NCBI GenBank assembly: GCA_964020155.1
Contig: OZ026553.1
Span: 2,401,979-2,465,978 of the forward strand
Direction of reading: 5' to 3'
Origin: Chondrilla cf. caribensis
Taxonomy: Eukaryota; Porifera; Demospongiae; Chondrillida; Chondrillidae
Length of the DNA stretch: 64,000 bases
Position numbers and translations under genes: made by a program. The stretch's first letter is position 1; the number at the start of each line of letters is the position of its first letter. The notes below the pieces were generated by a model. The model did not search any database and had not been told where the DNA came from. It worked only from the letters and a program-made list of their open reading frames with translations. Of this stretch, positions 36,201 through 47,784 are shown one piece after another.

Positions 36201-39200
36201 ACTAGTAAGTAGTATAAGATAATAGCTATTTTTGTTGTTTTCTTTTTCTGCTAGTCACTTCTATGGCATGTGAACAGCTGATGAAGAGGCCTTCATGGAA
36301 GAATGACAATTGCAAGAATGGTAGGTTTGCTAAACAAGTCAACAGTTGACCATGTCTCCTAAGGACGATTTGTTTGTGTTTTCAATAATACAGTCATTGT
36401 TGAACTGTGTTGGTTGCTAATGCAATGGGAGGATAACCATCATACCCAATACCTTGAACCTGAACAAGTGGAGGATACACTGGTGAAGAAACTCCAAGGT
36501 AGTGTACATGTAACACAATTTGAGAATGTACATGTCCTGTGTGTATGGTTTTCAAATGATGATTGTTATGGACAAATTTTATTCTCATGTATCCAGTTAT
36601 TGGAGATCTTATAATGACAGATGAGCCACACCATCTACCAGCATTTCAATTCCCATCAGACACTGATTTCTTTGATGATCCCTACTCCGACTTTTACAAA
36701 CTTCAAGAATACATTACACGACTACTACGGCTCAGTATTGCAAGTGGTGGAACTGATGTACAAGAGAAATTGAGAGGTTTGTATTATGTTCACTGCATCA
36801 TTCCATCATTGTACTGGACCAGGTATACCAAGTCACTGCATTGTGCTTTGTGTTCTGAAGTGTTGATATGAAGCTATATATGCTTGCAAGTTACACATGT
36901 ATTCACTTATTTGCATGTCACTTTTCCGTCTTAAACTGAGTCAGACTGTAAATTACGACATATGTTAATGTACAAATTTACATAGTACAGTACATCCTGG
37001 ATAACCAATGTTTGCTCAACTACTGTACTGGCCGAAAGTAATGTATTCTACTTGAAGTACACGAGCATGCACTCGTTTTACTACTGTGGGTACCATGTGT
37101 TAATTATTTGGTAAAATGGTGTCATATAAGCAAACATGCTAACTGTAGCTTCACGTGATTGCTTTGCAATGCTAGTTGAAGACAGTGTCTTGTCACTGAA
37201 GTGTTGAAATAATTGCTGGTTAGTATCAAGCTGGGAGCTCGGCTGCTCAGTTAAGAACGATACTTCTTAGAAGGGATTGATGGAAGTAATAAGACTATTG
37301 CACGATGGGTAGCTCACTAAAAATCTGGAGGCAGTCTTCAAGATGGGAAGAGGAAGGGCAGGCCCACTAGTTTTGATGGGAGAATTTCCTCTTAATTTGA
37401 CTTCACTACATCATGAAGTTCAAAGTTTGCAATCTTCTTCACATTCGTAGTTTCTCTTGTTCCTACATTAGTACTCCACTCAATGACGATATTGTTCATT
37501 CTCCTATTTCCTTCCATCATTACACTCACATCCAACAAGGTTATATAGCAAGGATTAAACAATGCCTTGGCTACTTGTGATATTGTGCATTACATCATTG
37601 GGTACATGTTAAGTAGCTTCGGGTACATGGATGGTTATACGTAAACCCACAGGCAGCAGTGGTATTATTGTGGCCAGTACTGTACCAAGTCATTCTGAGA
37701 TTGTCTGGAACAATTACATATGTACTACTGTGGAATGATACATTACCAACTCACCATGGCTACTATAATGCATTATTCAAATCCCTCAGATTATGAATTC
37801 CTATTGGTAGTTTATTAATATGTAGTGCAATACCATTTTAATGATATTCATGGGCACAGAGCTATGTGAGGTACATAAATGGCAATAAAGTATAGTTGTT
37901 TATCTTATGGACATGATGTCAATCATATTAGCCTGATATTTGTGATACAGTCTTGTCACCTCTGTTTTACATGTAGTACTGATCCCGTGCTACTGGGAGG
38001 ATTTGATATCCGAAGATGAGTGTAAACGAGTGTATTCATTGGGTCAGTGGAGAGGGGAGATGTTGGAATTGAAGAAACCACCTGATGTGAAGAGAGCCAT
38101 TGTTGATGTGTTGAATGGGAGGTGGCTGCAGTACATCGACAGTCTATTAGATAAGGTAATACTACTATTGACCCATGTTTTTTGCCTACTCTATTCACTG
38201 TGTGAGCAAGTGTGAATGCATGTAGTGTAGAAATGTGTATCTATGATGTACGGGAATACCAAGGGTTGGGGGGAGATGTTGTCACAGTTACCAACATTCC
38301 CTTCCAGTGTCTGACCTAATGTTGTTTGTACATCCTATATGTGTGCAGTATGTACATAGTAGTACATAGTATGATCTGTGGGTAGCTATCCCCAAGCCTG
38401 CTTGAAGTGTGACTAACCCTGAATGTTTCCAATGAGAATTTTACTGCCAACCAGCCATTGAAAGTGCTATCCATCATAACGGCTACATGTATGTGTACAT
38501 TAGCAGTGGTTTGTCTCCTTCACCTTCAGGTTGTACTTGAATTGATGTGTGTATTGTTGAACCTAGCCTGTTTACCATGTCCCCTGACCCCTAACATAAC
38601 ACAGACTACCACTTGTGAAATATTCAGGAAGAAACCTTAGATATGTGATTCTAGCATGCTAGATATGTTCTTATAATGTATGTGTGTATAATCACACATA
38701 TTGTGTAGTCAACAATGACAACCTTTCCCTTGATGACATGTTAGTGGAATTCAACCAATGTAGAATTTGCTGCATGTTGTCATGAAATCTATTTCACAAC
38801 ACCCCTCACTTCTCATAGCATCCCAACAATGTATGTTAGTTGACATGTACTTTCCTATTCCTCCTATGAAGAGACCATGAACTAACCCTCAGTACATAGC
38901 CCATGCACATGCACAGTGCACCCTACCAACTTGCTATAGTAGACAGTTATACTGTTAGTAGTACATACACAACACAAGTGATATACGTGAGTGTTTGTCC
39001 TACAAGTTAATTCCTTAGAAATATCTCCCCTATGTAGCTACACCCTGGTGAGCACACATAAGAGAATGGAATTTGTCATTTCCCATTGTATCCTGTGTAT
39101 TCTTGGTTCCTTTCAATGCATGTATGTACACAAATGTGCACATGTGTACTATTTCACACTTTAAGGTAGACTGTGGCCAAAATTCCCATGTGTCTGCATA

Positions 39201-42200
39201 TTGATCACTGCATGGGCTGTGTCTTGATTCACTCCAAATGCCTCACAAATGATGTAGATAGAGGTAATATTACATATAATAGTACATTGCATGTACAAAT
39301 GCACAATATTATGTACAAGTGTACAATTGTAATTAGTTTGAATTCATTTGGGTTATTTAATTGTATACATTTTATATTATTGTAGAGACGCAAACATCGT
39401 CTACAAGAGCGGAATTTCCAAGCCAAGCTTATAAAAGGTGTGTATTTTGTGATGGTCACACTACCTCCAGGTGGACTGGAGTGTGGAGCATAAGTATAAA
39501 ATGTTTGCCTAATTGTTTGTTGTTATGAACCCTCAATATGGTGAACACTTATGAACATGTAACTTCTGGTGCCTAACACAACCTCTAATACCTACTACGG
39601 TGTAGTCCATAAAAACTGGAAGTCCTATCCCTGATCCCCTACCAATACTACATGCATACTCAATCATTGTTTCCAAATAATACATGCGTGTTTGTTGTGA
39701 AATGTGTGTACATGCATATCATATGTTAATCTATCCATGTTTAATACAACTATACTGAGGAGGTTGTACATTTGTTTGACAAACTTATTGTGAAGTACGC
39801 ACAGTACAGTTCATGGAAAGGGTAACAGCGAACTATTAAGCGCTAAAGGTTAACCGATAAATTTATCTGCTTTCCTTTAACGGATAAACAGTTAACCTGT
39901 TTTCATGCATGTATATGTAGTGGTAAAGAAACCACGATCAAAAACTCTAGTATGTTTTCACTTGTTCTAGACATAACAAGTGACATCATATGATTAACAC
40001 ATGAATGAACTGTTAACGCATTAACCGCTAACGGATATTGCGTTACTTCTAACCAATATTTCGTTATTGTTAACGGTTAACTGGTTACAGGGTGACCGAC
40101 TAAAATGTTACCTTTTCCATGATCCGTACTCAGTACTCAAAATTACATTCGGACACCAGACGTTTTCTGGACAATTTCCGGAAATGTCCGGATATATTTC
40201 TTTTGTCCCAGCAAAATGTTCACACAACATAAGCGTGGTTTGCAGTCGAGCTCATTAATTGATCTAGACCGCCAACCAAGAAACGTTCTTTGCAGAAGAA
40301 AACGGTAGAGAAATGGATCGTGGAGGATGACAAAGAACTCAACATCTCCATTTGGGTCAAGTTCGAGACAGCGGAGTTCGTGACCATGTGGCTACACTCA
40401 AGTGCGCCGTCCATTCTCAGTTTAAGGAAAGGCTCCAGCCAATGAGGAACTACAACCCACGTTGATCGAAGGATTGATTGTTGATGAAACAATAAAATTT
40501 ATAGAAATTTGCACGTTTTGGCATTCGTTGTGTTTCTACTAGGCCTTTATTATATGGTTATGGTTATGGTTATGGAGACTTATTTAAACTGGGAAGGCCT
40601 TTACCAGAGGCTACTTCTCAAGGCACCAAGTAATTATATGAATTGTAATATTAAGGATTGATTGTTGAAGCATAGACACTCTAAACTATGTAACCATTTG
40701 GAGTGTCTATGGTTGAAGAAACGATAATTTTTTTGAAATTTGCACGTCTGATCAAAATTCATGAGTGCCTGGTCAAATATAACATTGTCCAGACAAAATG
40801 TCCAGCCAATGTCTGGTCAAATGTGACTTTGTCCGGACAAAGTGTCCAGGCACTTTCAAAAAAGTTAGCGTGAGCACTGGTACTGTACGCGTACACAAGT
40901 CGTATGTTCATTCGTACGTTTTATTTTGAAAAGGAATGTACAAAACCATAGCTAGGTAAATACTTAGCTAGATAAAGGGCACACAAGGAGTAGTTGTTTA
41001 TTGGATTTACATGAATCAAAGGATTTTTTATCATTGAAAAGAAGGGAGTAATTATGTTGAAATAGTATATCTTTTGAGTTAAGAAGGTTTGCAAGTATCT
41101 AAATCTGGGATTTCCTACACATTTAAGGTTTATTGCGCAATAGAGTCTATCACCCAAAAGTCTGGTTCTGGATGGAGGTCAAAGGTTACCCCGGAGATAT
41201 TGAAACTAATCATTTATGGAACAGATAACAGGAATACACTTCTGCTAACCATGTAGTACAGCTGGTCCTAGAAATAAAACTGAACAATATCCTTGAGTAT
41301 GTACATACTATACATCGGTGTTCAGTTTTTAATGAAATGTACCATATTATGTGGTGTGTGGGAGTATTCACTTCTATCCTATAGCGTATCCATCCTGTTG
41401 GACAATCTGATAATGATGTCATTGTTCAACCAGATAATCTAGCCATCCCATTGCATAACTGGATACCCATCTCGTTGTATGTGGGACTTTCTTTTTAGTG
41501 GGAATTTTTGTGTTTCTGCTAGTTTGACAGAATTAGAAATGTGGCATTGACCGACACGGATTGCACTACATAAATAATTTCTGTGCAGAACCAGATTACC
41601 CTCCATTGCACAATCTGATATCCATCCTGTTACGACTACTTACTATTCAAATTGTAGTATTCATTCAAATTAATTCCATCTTGAAATGTATTTTATACAG
41701 CTGGAAATACTGTAAAGTTGCTCTACTTTAATTCCAGTATACATCATATACGGCACAGTGCAAGAAACGTAACACTAACAGATAATCGTTAACTGAAAAC
41801 TGTTAAAATTCACAATTTCCCAAAAATAAATGTAATTAGCAGATATCCGTTAACAGTTATCTCTTATGCGGTAACACTTATCTGTTAACTGAAAATGCTA
41901 ATAGAAATTATCGTTTTCTTTTTGCAGTGTAGCACAGAATATGGGAATTATGTTGTACTTTGATTATTTTTACGGAACAACTAATTATCTACTTAAATAT
42001 ACATACTCGTATCTGACCCTGTGTAGCTGCCAGTGAGCAAGGTGGTTCAGTACAAGTTGAGATTATAAAATGCATCACACTTGGACCACCTGAGGCGGGG
42101 AAATCACAACTCAAGAAAGCTCTGTCCGGTGAGTTTGAAGCCATTTCTGAAAGCACTCCAGTTTCAACTGCCGCAGAGGTAGTCCTGGAGTGCTTCATGG

Positions 42201-45035
42201 AAGGAGAGCTGACGTGGATCAAGCTTGACAGGGAACAACTCCAATCCGCACTGCACATGACTATCGCAGACGAGGAATATGAACCCCGTCCGAGTCAAGT
42301 GCACACACCTCGCCAGCGCACTGAAGTGGCAACCCTGATCTCCAGGAGTTCCCATGGTGATACGGCAGGCCTTACATTGCAGGACACAAAGCAGGTCACA
42401 GAACCAAAGGTACCTGCCACTCCACCTGCACCATCGGTACCAATGCAAGAAGACAGTCGTATTCGTCCTGCGTTCTCCAAGGTGAGAGAAAGAGTTCGTC
42501 AAAACCTCTCCCGTGCAACCGGTCGTAAGCACTTGAACAACGTTCGCCTTATACACATCATCGACAGCGGTGGACAGCCAGCTTTCTTCGATCTACATCC
42601 AATGCTCGCCACTTCCCGAAGCCTTTATTTCCTCCTTTTCAATTCTCGTGAGGGCCTCCTCGCCTACCCAGAAATGACGTATCGTAAGCCCTCTGATTTC
42701 CCCACTAAAAGCATACCGAATACTACCCAGACCAATCTGGATTTGATCAAGCGCTCGTTTCACACCCTTCCTCACTGCAAGGAGAAGTTCCTGAGGATGG
42801 AACAGGAACTGAAGAATCGACTGAGTGATGGCATCACTTTCGAATCGGATGATGTCCTTCCAGTTATTGTTGTTGGATCAAGGAAGAGCCAGCAGTCCCA
42901 AGATGAGAAGGAGGCTTCAGAATTACTAAGATCCAACTGTTGCCATATGTCAACCTGGAGGCACACTCGACGACAAGTGGTGATGGTAGAAAGCCTCGAT
43001 CCTTCCTGCACTGGTGTAAAGGAGTTGCGTCAAGCTGTATCTAAGGCTGAATCCAAGTTCAAGATCAGTTTACCACTTTTGTGGCTCCAGTGCCAGTTGA
43101 CCTTCTGGTCGACTGATGATCCCGCCCTCTCTGTGATGACGTACCAGGATCTCAAGACCCTGTGTACTGAGGACAAGCTTGTGTCATCAGACGAGGAGTT
43201 TCTTGCCATGCTGAGCACCTTTCATATGCTTGGCATATTCAGCTGCCCCACCATTGACCACATCACTGTGGATCCAGACGGTGGAGACAGCCTACACCAG
43301 TCTCCTGTCTTCACAAAGCCAGATATTCTCTTCCAGCAAGTCTCACGTATCCTCGAAATCCCATTTCGTGATGTTGACAATCCTGACCAGAATTTGACAT
43401 TTGGCCAAGTGGATTCTTTGGAGAAGCTTCAAAGAAGTGGAGAGCTCACTGCTGAGTCCCTCTCCATATTGGGAGTCCCAGACACACTGGGATCTTTTCC
43501 AAGATTTCGATCATTCTTGCTCAACTGTCTAGTGAGGTGGGGATTGGCAGCTGAAGTATCACAAGACCCACTTCAGCTATTTATTCCTTCCATCCTGCCT
43601 CCACGCAAAGACCATGCTCCCACCACAAGTCAGAGCCCCATACCATCACTGGCACTCACTATCACCACTGAAGACCCTAGGGATTATTATGTTCCCCAGG
43701 GGATCTTCCCCCACTTTGTAGTGAGTGTCATGAAGCGTCGTAGTGATGGGTATGGTCTTGATGTAGGTCAAGGAAAAGCCACTCCTCGTTGTCGAGATGC
43801 CATCACTATCCGCAAAAAGCCTCTGAGTCACAAGCACACTCAACTCCCCTACAATATACAAGTTGTGGACCGTATCGACCATATTTCAGTCCACATCGCT
43901 CCTTCTCTGAAAGGTAGAGACAGCGACTATCAGTGGTCACCACTGGACTGCCATGTCATCATTGAGGACCTCAAGCATTCCATGGAAGAGGCCTACTCCA
44001 ACCTCTACCAGAAGAGTCAGCTCTGCTCAGTGATTATCTGCTGTCGATGTACCCTCTGCACACTCTCCAAGGAGAAAGAGCATCTTGCCCATTTGAATCC
44101 TGAAGATCTAACTATTCACTGTTTGTCACGAGAGTGTGAAGAAATGTATGTAGAGAAATGTGATGGAGTCTTGGAAGCCATCTTGAAAGGCCCCGAATGT
44201 ATGTGATTCTCGTTGTTTTGTGTGAATTCAATTGTTTGTTTCATGCACTAGGTTTGTGATCATTATCATAGTGCACTTCTCTGCTTGAATCTGATATATT
44301 GTGAGCATACTTTTGTGACCCTACCTGTCTGGTGACCTATGTATTGGTCGTGTATTGTGTGACACTGTTCAAATGTGAGTGGTTACAGGCCTACATCTTT
44401 CATTCTGTGCTGTATCTACAGTTACATGTGACATGTATTAAGAGTCCTCACAACAGTTTTCTGACATGTGAACCTGAGTGACTATTGGTGTACCTGTTTG
44501 TACTTACAGTGACACAGAAGAAGGGATCTCCTTCCACTGATTCCACTTCCATTCCCAAAAGACAATACATTACATCAGGTGAGATTATTACTTTTATTTG
44601 ATTTTATTGTCACCACATTTCACACACATACAACTTGTATAACAGCTTGGTTGGTAGTAGAAAAGTAGTTTATAGAAAATTGCTATTATTTGAAGTTTGT
44701 ATTGTATTTTAGAGTTTAATTGTAAGCAATTCATGGACAAGTACAAAGAAAGGTTCCTCAAAGTCGTGGCAGCAAAGGACATAGCAGGAAGACTGGAAAT
44801 CGACAGCATCATACCATCGCGTCTACATCATGATATCAAGCAAGCAAACCCTGACGAGGCCAGAGAGCTGCTGTACAGACACCTTTGTCAACATGGAGCC
44901 CCTTCCACCATTCGTCCACTGTGTGACATCATGGCAAATGAGAGTGGATATCCGAATATGAATTCTCTGGGGAAGGACATGAAAGAGGACAAAGACCTTC
45001 CTCAAGATCTGTCCTCACCATCTGAACATATGTGA
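22241..45035 (+). CDS. ROC-COR GTPase with C-terminal CARD-like domain, ten exons
   Basis: Exons: 22241-22346, 28681-28881, 36255-36320, 36394-36498, 36597-36776, 37977-38155, 39386-39437, 42027-44198, 44510-44578, 44713-45035. All have AG acceptors and GT donors, and every phase agrees (phase 1 except exon 6/7, phase 0), giving 1150 residues. Residues 36-296 are helical and unassigned, possibly death-fold. The large exon 8 has a P-loop 'GPPEAGKS' (316-323), then after a long insert '[12 protein letters not shown]' (G3, DxGGQ near 476), '[10 protein letters not shown]' at the G4 place without NKxD, and a COR-like region ('[11 protein letters not shown]', '[13 protein letters not shown]', '[12 protein letters not shown]'). 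Exons 9-10 end in a CARD-like helical domain ('[19 protein letters not shown]', '[14 protein letters not shown]'). Roco proteins are Ras-like GTPases of signalling; a CARD suggests a role in innate immunity or cell death, which is inference. Introns carry several transposons. Confidence 0.85.
23556..23704. mobile_element. 149-bp pogo-like MITE, TA-flanked
   Basis: 'cagtgaatacctgttaatcc' at the left and 'gtgcagtggtcactg' at the right, with TA at 23554-23555 and 23705-23706. It lies in intron 1 of the ROC-COR gene. A related right end occurs at 47160-47195 ('ggattaatgaatattcactg'). Confidence 0.6.
24115..24712. mobile_element. MITE with 'catagttgccaac' inverted ends
   Basis: 'catagttgccaactatcctg' at the left pairs with 'caagggttggcaactatg' at the right. 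It is about 600 bp long with no transposase. The flanks ('acaacgg' / 'caaagga') show no exact target duplication. Intron 1 of the ROC-COR gene. Confidence 0.65.
25568..26694 (+). pseudogene. Harbinger Myb/SANT-like DNA-binding protein, frameshifted
   Basis: The ATG at 25568 reads [20 protein letters not shown], then a trihelix/SANT-type domain ('[19 protein letters not shown]', '[19 protein letters not shown]', '[15 protein letters not shown]'). After '[11 protein letters not shown]' the frame ends at 26338. Shifting by one base near 26320 restores '[19 protein letters not shown]' and a Pro/Gln-rich tail ending at 26694. In Harbinger elements this protein helps bring the nuclease into the nucleus and to the ends. 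The single-base shift suggests recent inactivation of this partner, or a sequence error. Confidence 0.8.
26893..28167 (-). CDS. Harbinger transposase (HARBI1-like DDE nuclease)
   Basis: The frame is intact, 424 residues. The N-terminal part has a helix-turn-helix-like segment ('[19 protein letters not shown]'). The DDE core shows '[11 protein letters not shown]' (first Asp), '[14 protein letters not shown]' (second Asp) and '[14 protein letters not shown]' (Glu), as in the DDE_Tnp_4 / HARBI1 family. Length and motif order are normal for the family. It is convergent with the Myb-like gene inside the same element. The intact frame indicates recent activity. Host domestication is unlikely because the terminal repeats and target duplication are intact. 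Confidence 0.92.
   Translation of the reverse strand: MTFPVRKKIAALVALLCSLISASQLTYLLINLHSTFYYRGRQRLAQILASSGQRRRIGARQRRPRRFWIRPGRTRVWWDNFMDDIVVPEEWKENFRMCKENFLKLCSELRPFIEKQVTNMREPVEVERQVAATLYYLSDEGRLRKTANSFGLSRSSVSVIIRRVSHALAVHLGPKYITVPLTEDAVKDKVTKFYQAFSIPQCLGAIDGTHIEIKQPSTNSTDYINRKSRYSLNVQACCDYMYCFIDVVVKWPGSVHDARMFANSKLCERLKTGKIPPCPRRILEDEDPIPVFLLGDPAYPLMPYLMKEYANGGSNRQEQYFGLNLCSARNVIECAFGRLKARFGALKRAMDINIDDLPFVIYACFVLHNFCEYNRESISEDRVRSAIDYDRDFQPPTAANRYRSDCNEVEGKRVRSVLTKYFDP
28200..28400 (+). pseudogene. Second, degraded Myb-like N-terminal fragment inside the Harbinger
   Basis: One frame reads '[15 protein letters not shown]' and '[13 protein letters not shown]', which parallels '[14 protein letters not shown]' and '[13 protein letters not shown]' at the start of the Myb-like gene. 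It is cut off before the rest of the domain and merges into the right terminal region. It may be a partial duplication or a relic of an older element. Confidence 0.4.
28882..33360. repeat. Intron 2 of ROC-COR gene: repeated ~0.6-0.9-kb unit
   Basis: Related segments ('aaaactacctgtactt', 'tttaactgtggttac', 'gactgtgagtgttgagga') recur near 23340-23480, 30620-30760, 31100-31250, 32000-32180 and 35820-35960. 29220-29510 holds a short tandem of a ~59-bp unit ('aaactcgttggttcgacaag'). No exon is recognised. The GT-linked repeat copy 3 is at 33060-33262. Confidence 0.6.
33060..33265. repeat. GT-linked dispersed repeat, copy 3
   Basis: The core 'gtttactaactgtgagacct' to 'aagcaagataaactgtat' is followed by an uninterrupted (GT)n of about 65 bp. 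It is closest to copy 2 at 15660: both also share the preceding 'agccaggagacactgcagaac'-type sequence. Confidence 0.85.
33361..33873. mobile_element. TA-flanked MITE, 'ttgactcc' type
   Basis: Left 'catttgactccacttataac' and right complement 'cagttgactctggatataac' are flanked by TA (33359-33360, 33874-33875). The interior includes the 'cggccattttttcgcgcaat' repeat word shared with 34700-34800 and 7915. Confidence 0.75.
34267..35169. mobile_element. pogo/Tigger-like MITE, 'cagtggaacctg' type
   Basis: Left 'cagtggaacctgttaatccg' and right 'cattatacaggttccactg' are flanked by TA on both sides (34265-34266, 35170-35171). The interior 34620-34810 holds the same dispersed block as 1-180 and 7920-8070, in inverted orientation. 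Confidence 0.8.
39820..40095. repeat. 'gttaacggttaac'-rich repeat
   Basis: Repeated forward and inverted 'ggttaac/gttaacc' words; a similar stretch is at 41780-41900. Probably part of a non-autonomous transposon. Borders are not resolved. Confidence 0.35.
40262..40474 (+). pseudogene. hAT-like transposase/zinc-finger N-terminal fossil
   Basis: One frame reads '[19 protein letters not shown]' and '[14 protein letters not shown]'. After a frame change near 40370 the next reads '[19 protein letters not shown]' and '[10 protein letters not shown]' then a stop. The order (basic start, KTVxKW, then a Cys-containing finger and MRNYNPxW) is that of the N-terminus of hAT-derived proteins of the ZNF862/KIAA1586 type. 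The rest of the transposase is missing. The fossil is located in intron 7 of the ROC-COR gene. Confidence 0.5.
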
Positions 45036-45515
45036 AGGACTTCACAAGTATTGTATGTGTGTTATCCTGACATTATTATTCGGTTGAATTTGCCACTATT
45101 CTTTTGAAGTAATTATTATAATCCATTAGTGCTGGTTTATCTTAACTTTCTTATTATTATCATCAGATCATCCACATCATTAAACCTTCACTTTGTGCAT
45201 GTACTAGAGTACAAATTTGTGTAATATTACAATGTATTGTATATATTTAATTTATGTATTCTTATAGACTACCACTATCATAATTATTATGTATACCATT
45301 ATTATTCATATTACTGTATTATTACTACTAATTATTATTAATAATAATAATTGTATATAATTGTGACTCCCTCTTTATGAAATTTAATCATAATAATATT
45401 ATAATACCATAAAAGCATGTATTATAGCACAAGTACATAAATTATTATTACACAATGCACAACTTATATTAGTGTGTAATTTATATAATATACCATAATT
45501 AATAGTACATGTACA

Positions 45516-47650
45516 TTAACATAAACATTTTAAATCAGTCATGTACGTAGCTAGATAATCATCATTAATATTGTCAGGTGTAAACACTGAAGGAGCTCTG
45601 AATTCTAAAATATCTTCAAAAACAAGTTTCTTTGAAATCAACTGCAAAGAGAGTATATCCTCTCCCTCATCTTCTCCACCAGTAGCATCAATCTTAATAT
45701 TGTAGTTGTTAGCCTGTGAGAGATGGTAGTAGGAGTGTGTACATGAGAGATGGTAGTAGGAGTGTGTACATGAGAGATGGTAGTAGGAGTGTGTACATGA
45801 GAGATGGTAGTAGGAATGTGTACATGAGAGATGGTAGTAGGAATGTGTACATGAGAGATGGTAGTAGGAGTGTGTACATGAGAGATGGTAGTAGGAGTGT
45901 GTACATGAGAGATGGTAGTAGGAGTGTGTACATGAGAGATGGTAGTAGGAGTGTGTACATGAGAGATGGTAGTAGGAGTGTGTACAAGAGAGATGGTAGT
46001 AGGAATGTGTACATGAGAGATGGTAGTAGGAATGTGTACATGGGAGATGGTAGTAGGAGTGTGTACATGAGAGATGGTAGTAGGAGTGTGTACATGAGAG
46101 ATGGTATATAGTAGGAATGTGTACATGAGAGATGGTAGTAGGAGTGTGTACATGAGAGATGGTAGTAGGAGTGTGTACATGCGAGATGGTAGTAGGAGTG
46201 TGTACATGAGAGATGGTAATAGGAGTGTGTACATGAGAGATGGTAGTAGGAGTGTGTACAATGAGAGATGGTAGTAGGAGTGTGTACATGAGAGATGGTA
46301 GTAGGAGTGTGTACTTGAGAGATGGTAGTAGGAGTGTGTACATGAGAGATGGTAGTAGGAGTGTGTACATGAGAGATGGTAGTAGGAGTGTGTACAAGTG
46401 AGATGGTAGTAGGAGTGTGTACATGAGAGATGGTAGTAGGAGGTGTACATGAGAGATGGTAGTAGGAGTGTGTACAAGAGAGATGGTAGTAGGAGTGTGT
46501 TCATGAGAGATGGTAGTAGGAGTGTGTACTTGAGTGATGGTAGTAGGAGTGTGTACATGAGAGATGGTAGTAGGAGTGTGTACATGAGAGATGGTAGTAG
46601 GAGTGTGTACATGAGAGATGGTAGTAGGAGTGTGTACAAGTGAGATGGTAGTAGGAGTGTGTACATGAGAGATGGTAGTAGGAGGTGTACATGAGAGATG
46701 GTAGTAGGAGTGTGTGCATGAGAGATGGTAGTAGGAGTGTGTGCATGAGAGATGGTAGTAGGAGTGTGTGCATGAGAGATGGCAGTAGGAGTGTGTACCT
46801 GATGTACTCGCTCACTCACCAGCTGTAACATGGCTGAAAATGTCCGACATATGTCATAACGGTTTTTCCCACAAACAAGATCTCCAAATGGAATCCATTC
46901 AGATTCTACACAAAGACATCTTCTAATAATCCACCACATTTTAAGAAGATGTCTTAGTGTAGAGCAAAATAGCAGCAAAGCATTCTATAATTGACTTGAC
47001 AATGAAGCAGAAGTAGATATCCAATTACAGAAAGAGGAATCCGACAACAAGGTTAGAAATACTCACAGACCGTTTCTCGAAGAAGCACTGTGTGAAGAAT
47101 GGTATAAGATCAGTATAATCCGTCATATAATTTATTTGCCAAAATTTCGCCCGAGCCAATTGCGGCGGATTAATGAATATTCACTGTACACAAAGACATC
47201 CACTGTACACAACACATGTATGTATGTGAATACAAACATATGATCCATGTTTTGGGCTAGCAGTGGAATGTACACAGTATGGGTGATTGTACAGCAGCCT
47301 TATGTAGGGAAGATGTTCAGTTGTGTGTGATTGCTATGGTGCACATGAGTACTACAGTACAATTGTTGGTATGCAGTGCACACAAGTCCACAGTGAATGT
47401 GAGGACCACTCACCACATAGTCCCTGACCAGTTCCTCATAACTTTGTACAAGTCCTGAATGTTTGGCAGTAGTGTCTCCAACTAAACAACACAATATCAC
47501 AAAGGTGACAATAATTGTGGTGTGGATATGATATACTAGAAGTACTTATGGTTGTATTGGGTACTTGCGGTACAGCCACGTCAGAACACTTGTGAACATA
47601 CCTTCGAGTGAAGTAGAACAATCAAACGTCTTCTTCAATCTCAGAGCTCC
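45516..47650 (-). pseudogene. NCAPH2: Condensin-2 subunit H2, second partial copy
   Basis: Exons in transcript order: 47602-about 47650 ('KTFDCSTSLE'), 47414-47481 ('GDTTAKHSGLVQSYEELVR', DYV), candidate micro-exon 47067-47087 ('CFFEKRS'), 46820-46905 ('SEWIPFGDLVCGKNRYDIC', MLQL), 45516-45713 ('ANNYNIKIDATGGEDEGED'). SYEELVR-V is a conserved NCAPH2 motif and sits just upstream of the PFDIHTYG region in the family. The PFDIHTYG exon, present in copy 1, is absent here between 46905 and 47414. The last exon runs 11 residues longer than in copy 1. The final intron holds a 27-bp array as in copy 1. Loss of a conserved exon argues for a non-functional copy. Confidence 0.65.
45717..46797. repeat. 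27-bp intronic minisatellite, second copy, about 40 units
   Basis: The same unit as at 13356-15218 and in the same intron position, but with unit-length changes (for example 'ggtatatagtagg' near 46105 and a 3-bp loss at 46440 and 46685) and different variants ('aatgtg', 'acaag', 'acttg'). A block of about 240 bp ('acaagtgagatgg ... gtaggaggtgtacatg') is repeated within it at 46393 and 46637. Confidence 0.95.
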
Positions 47651-47784
47651 GCGGTCACGTGATGGATGACGTCGGGATATGAGCCATCGTTTCCGTTCAA
47701 TAGACGTCATCGAACAACACTGGCAGTTGTCCGCTCACTAGTGGAGATCGCCCTTCGCACGAACGCATCGGTGGGAAGACACTT

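Noticed and set aside
45516..46978. Long repeat-protein frames of VHTPTTISH or YHLSCTHSY type
   Set aside because: By-products of the second 27-bp array; frames change at unit-length differences.
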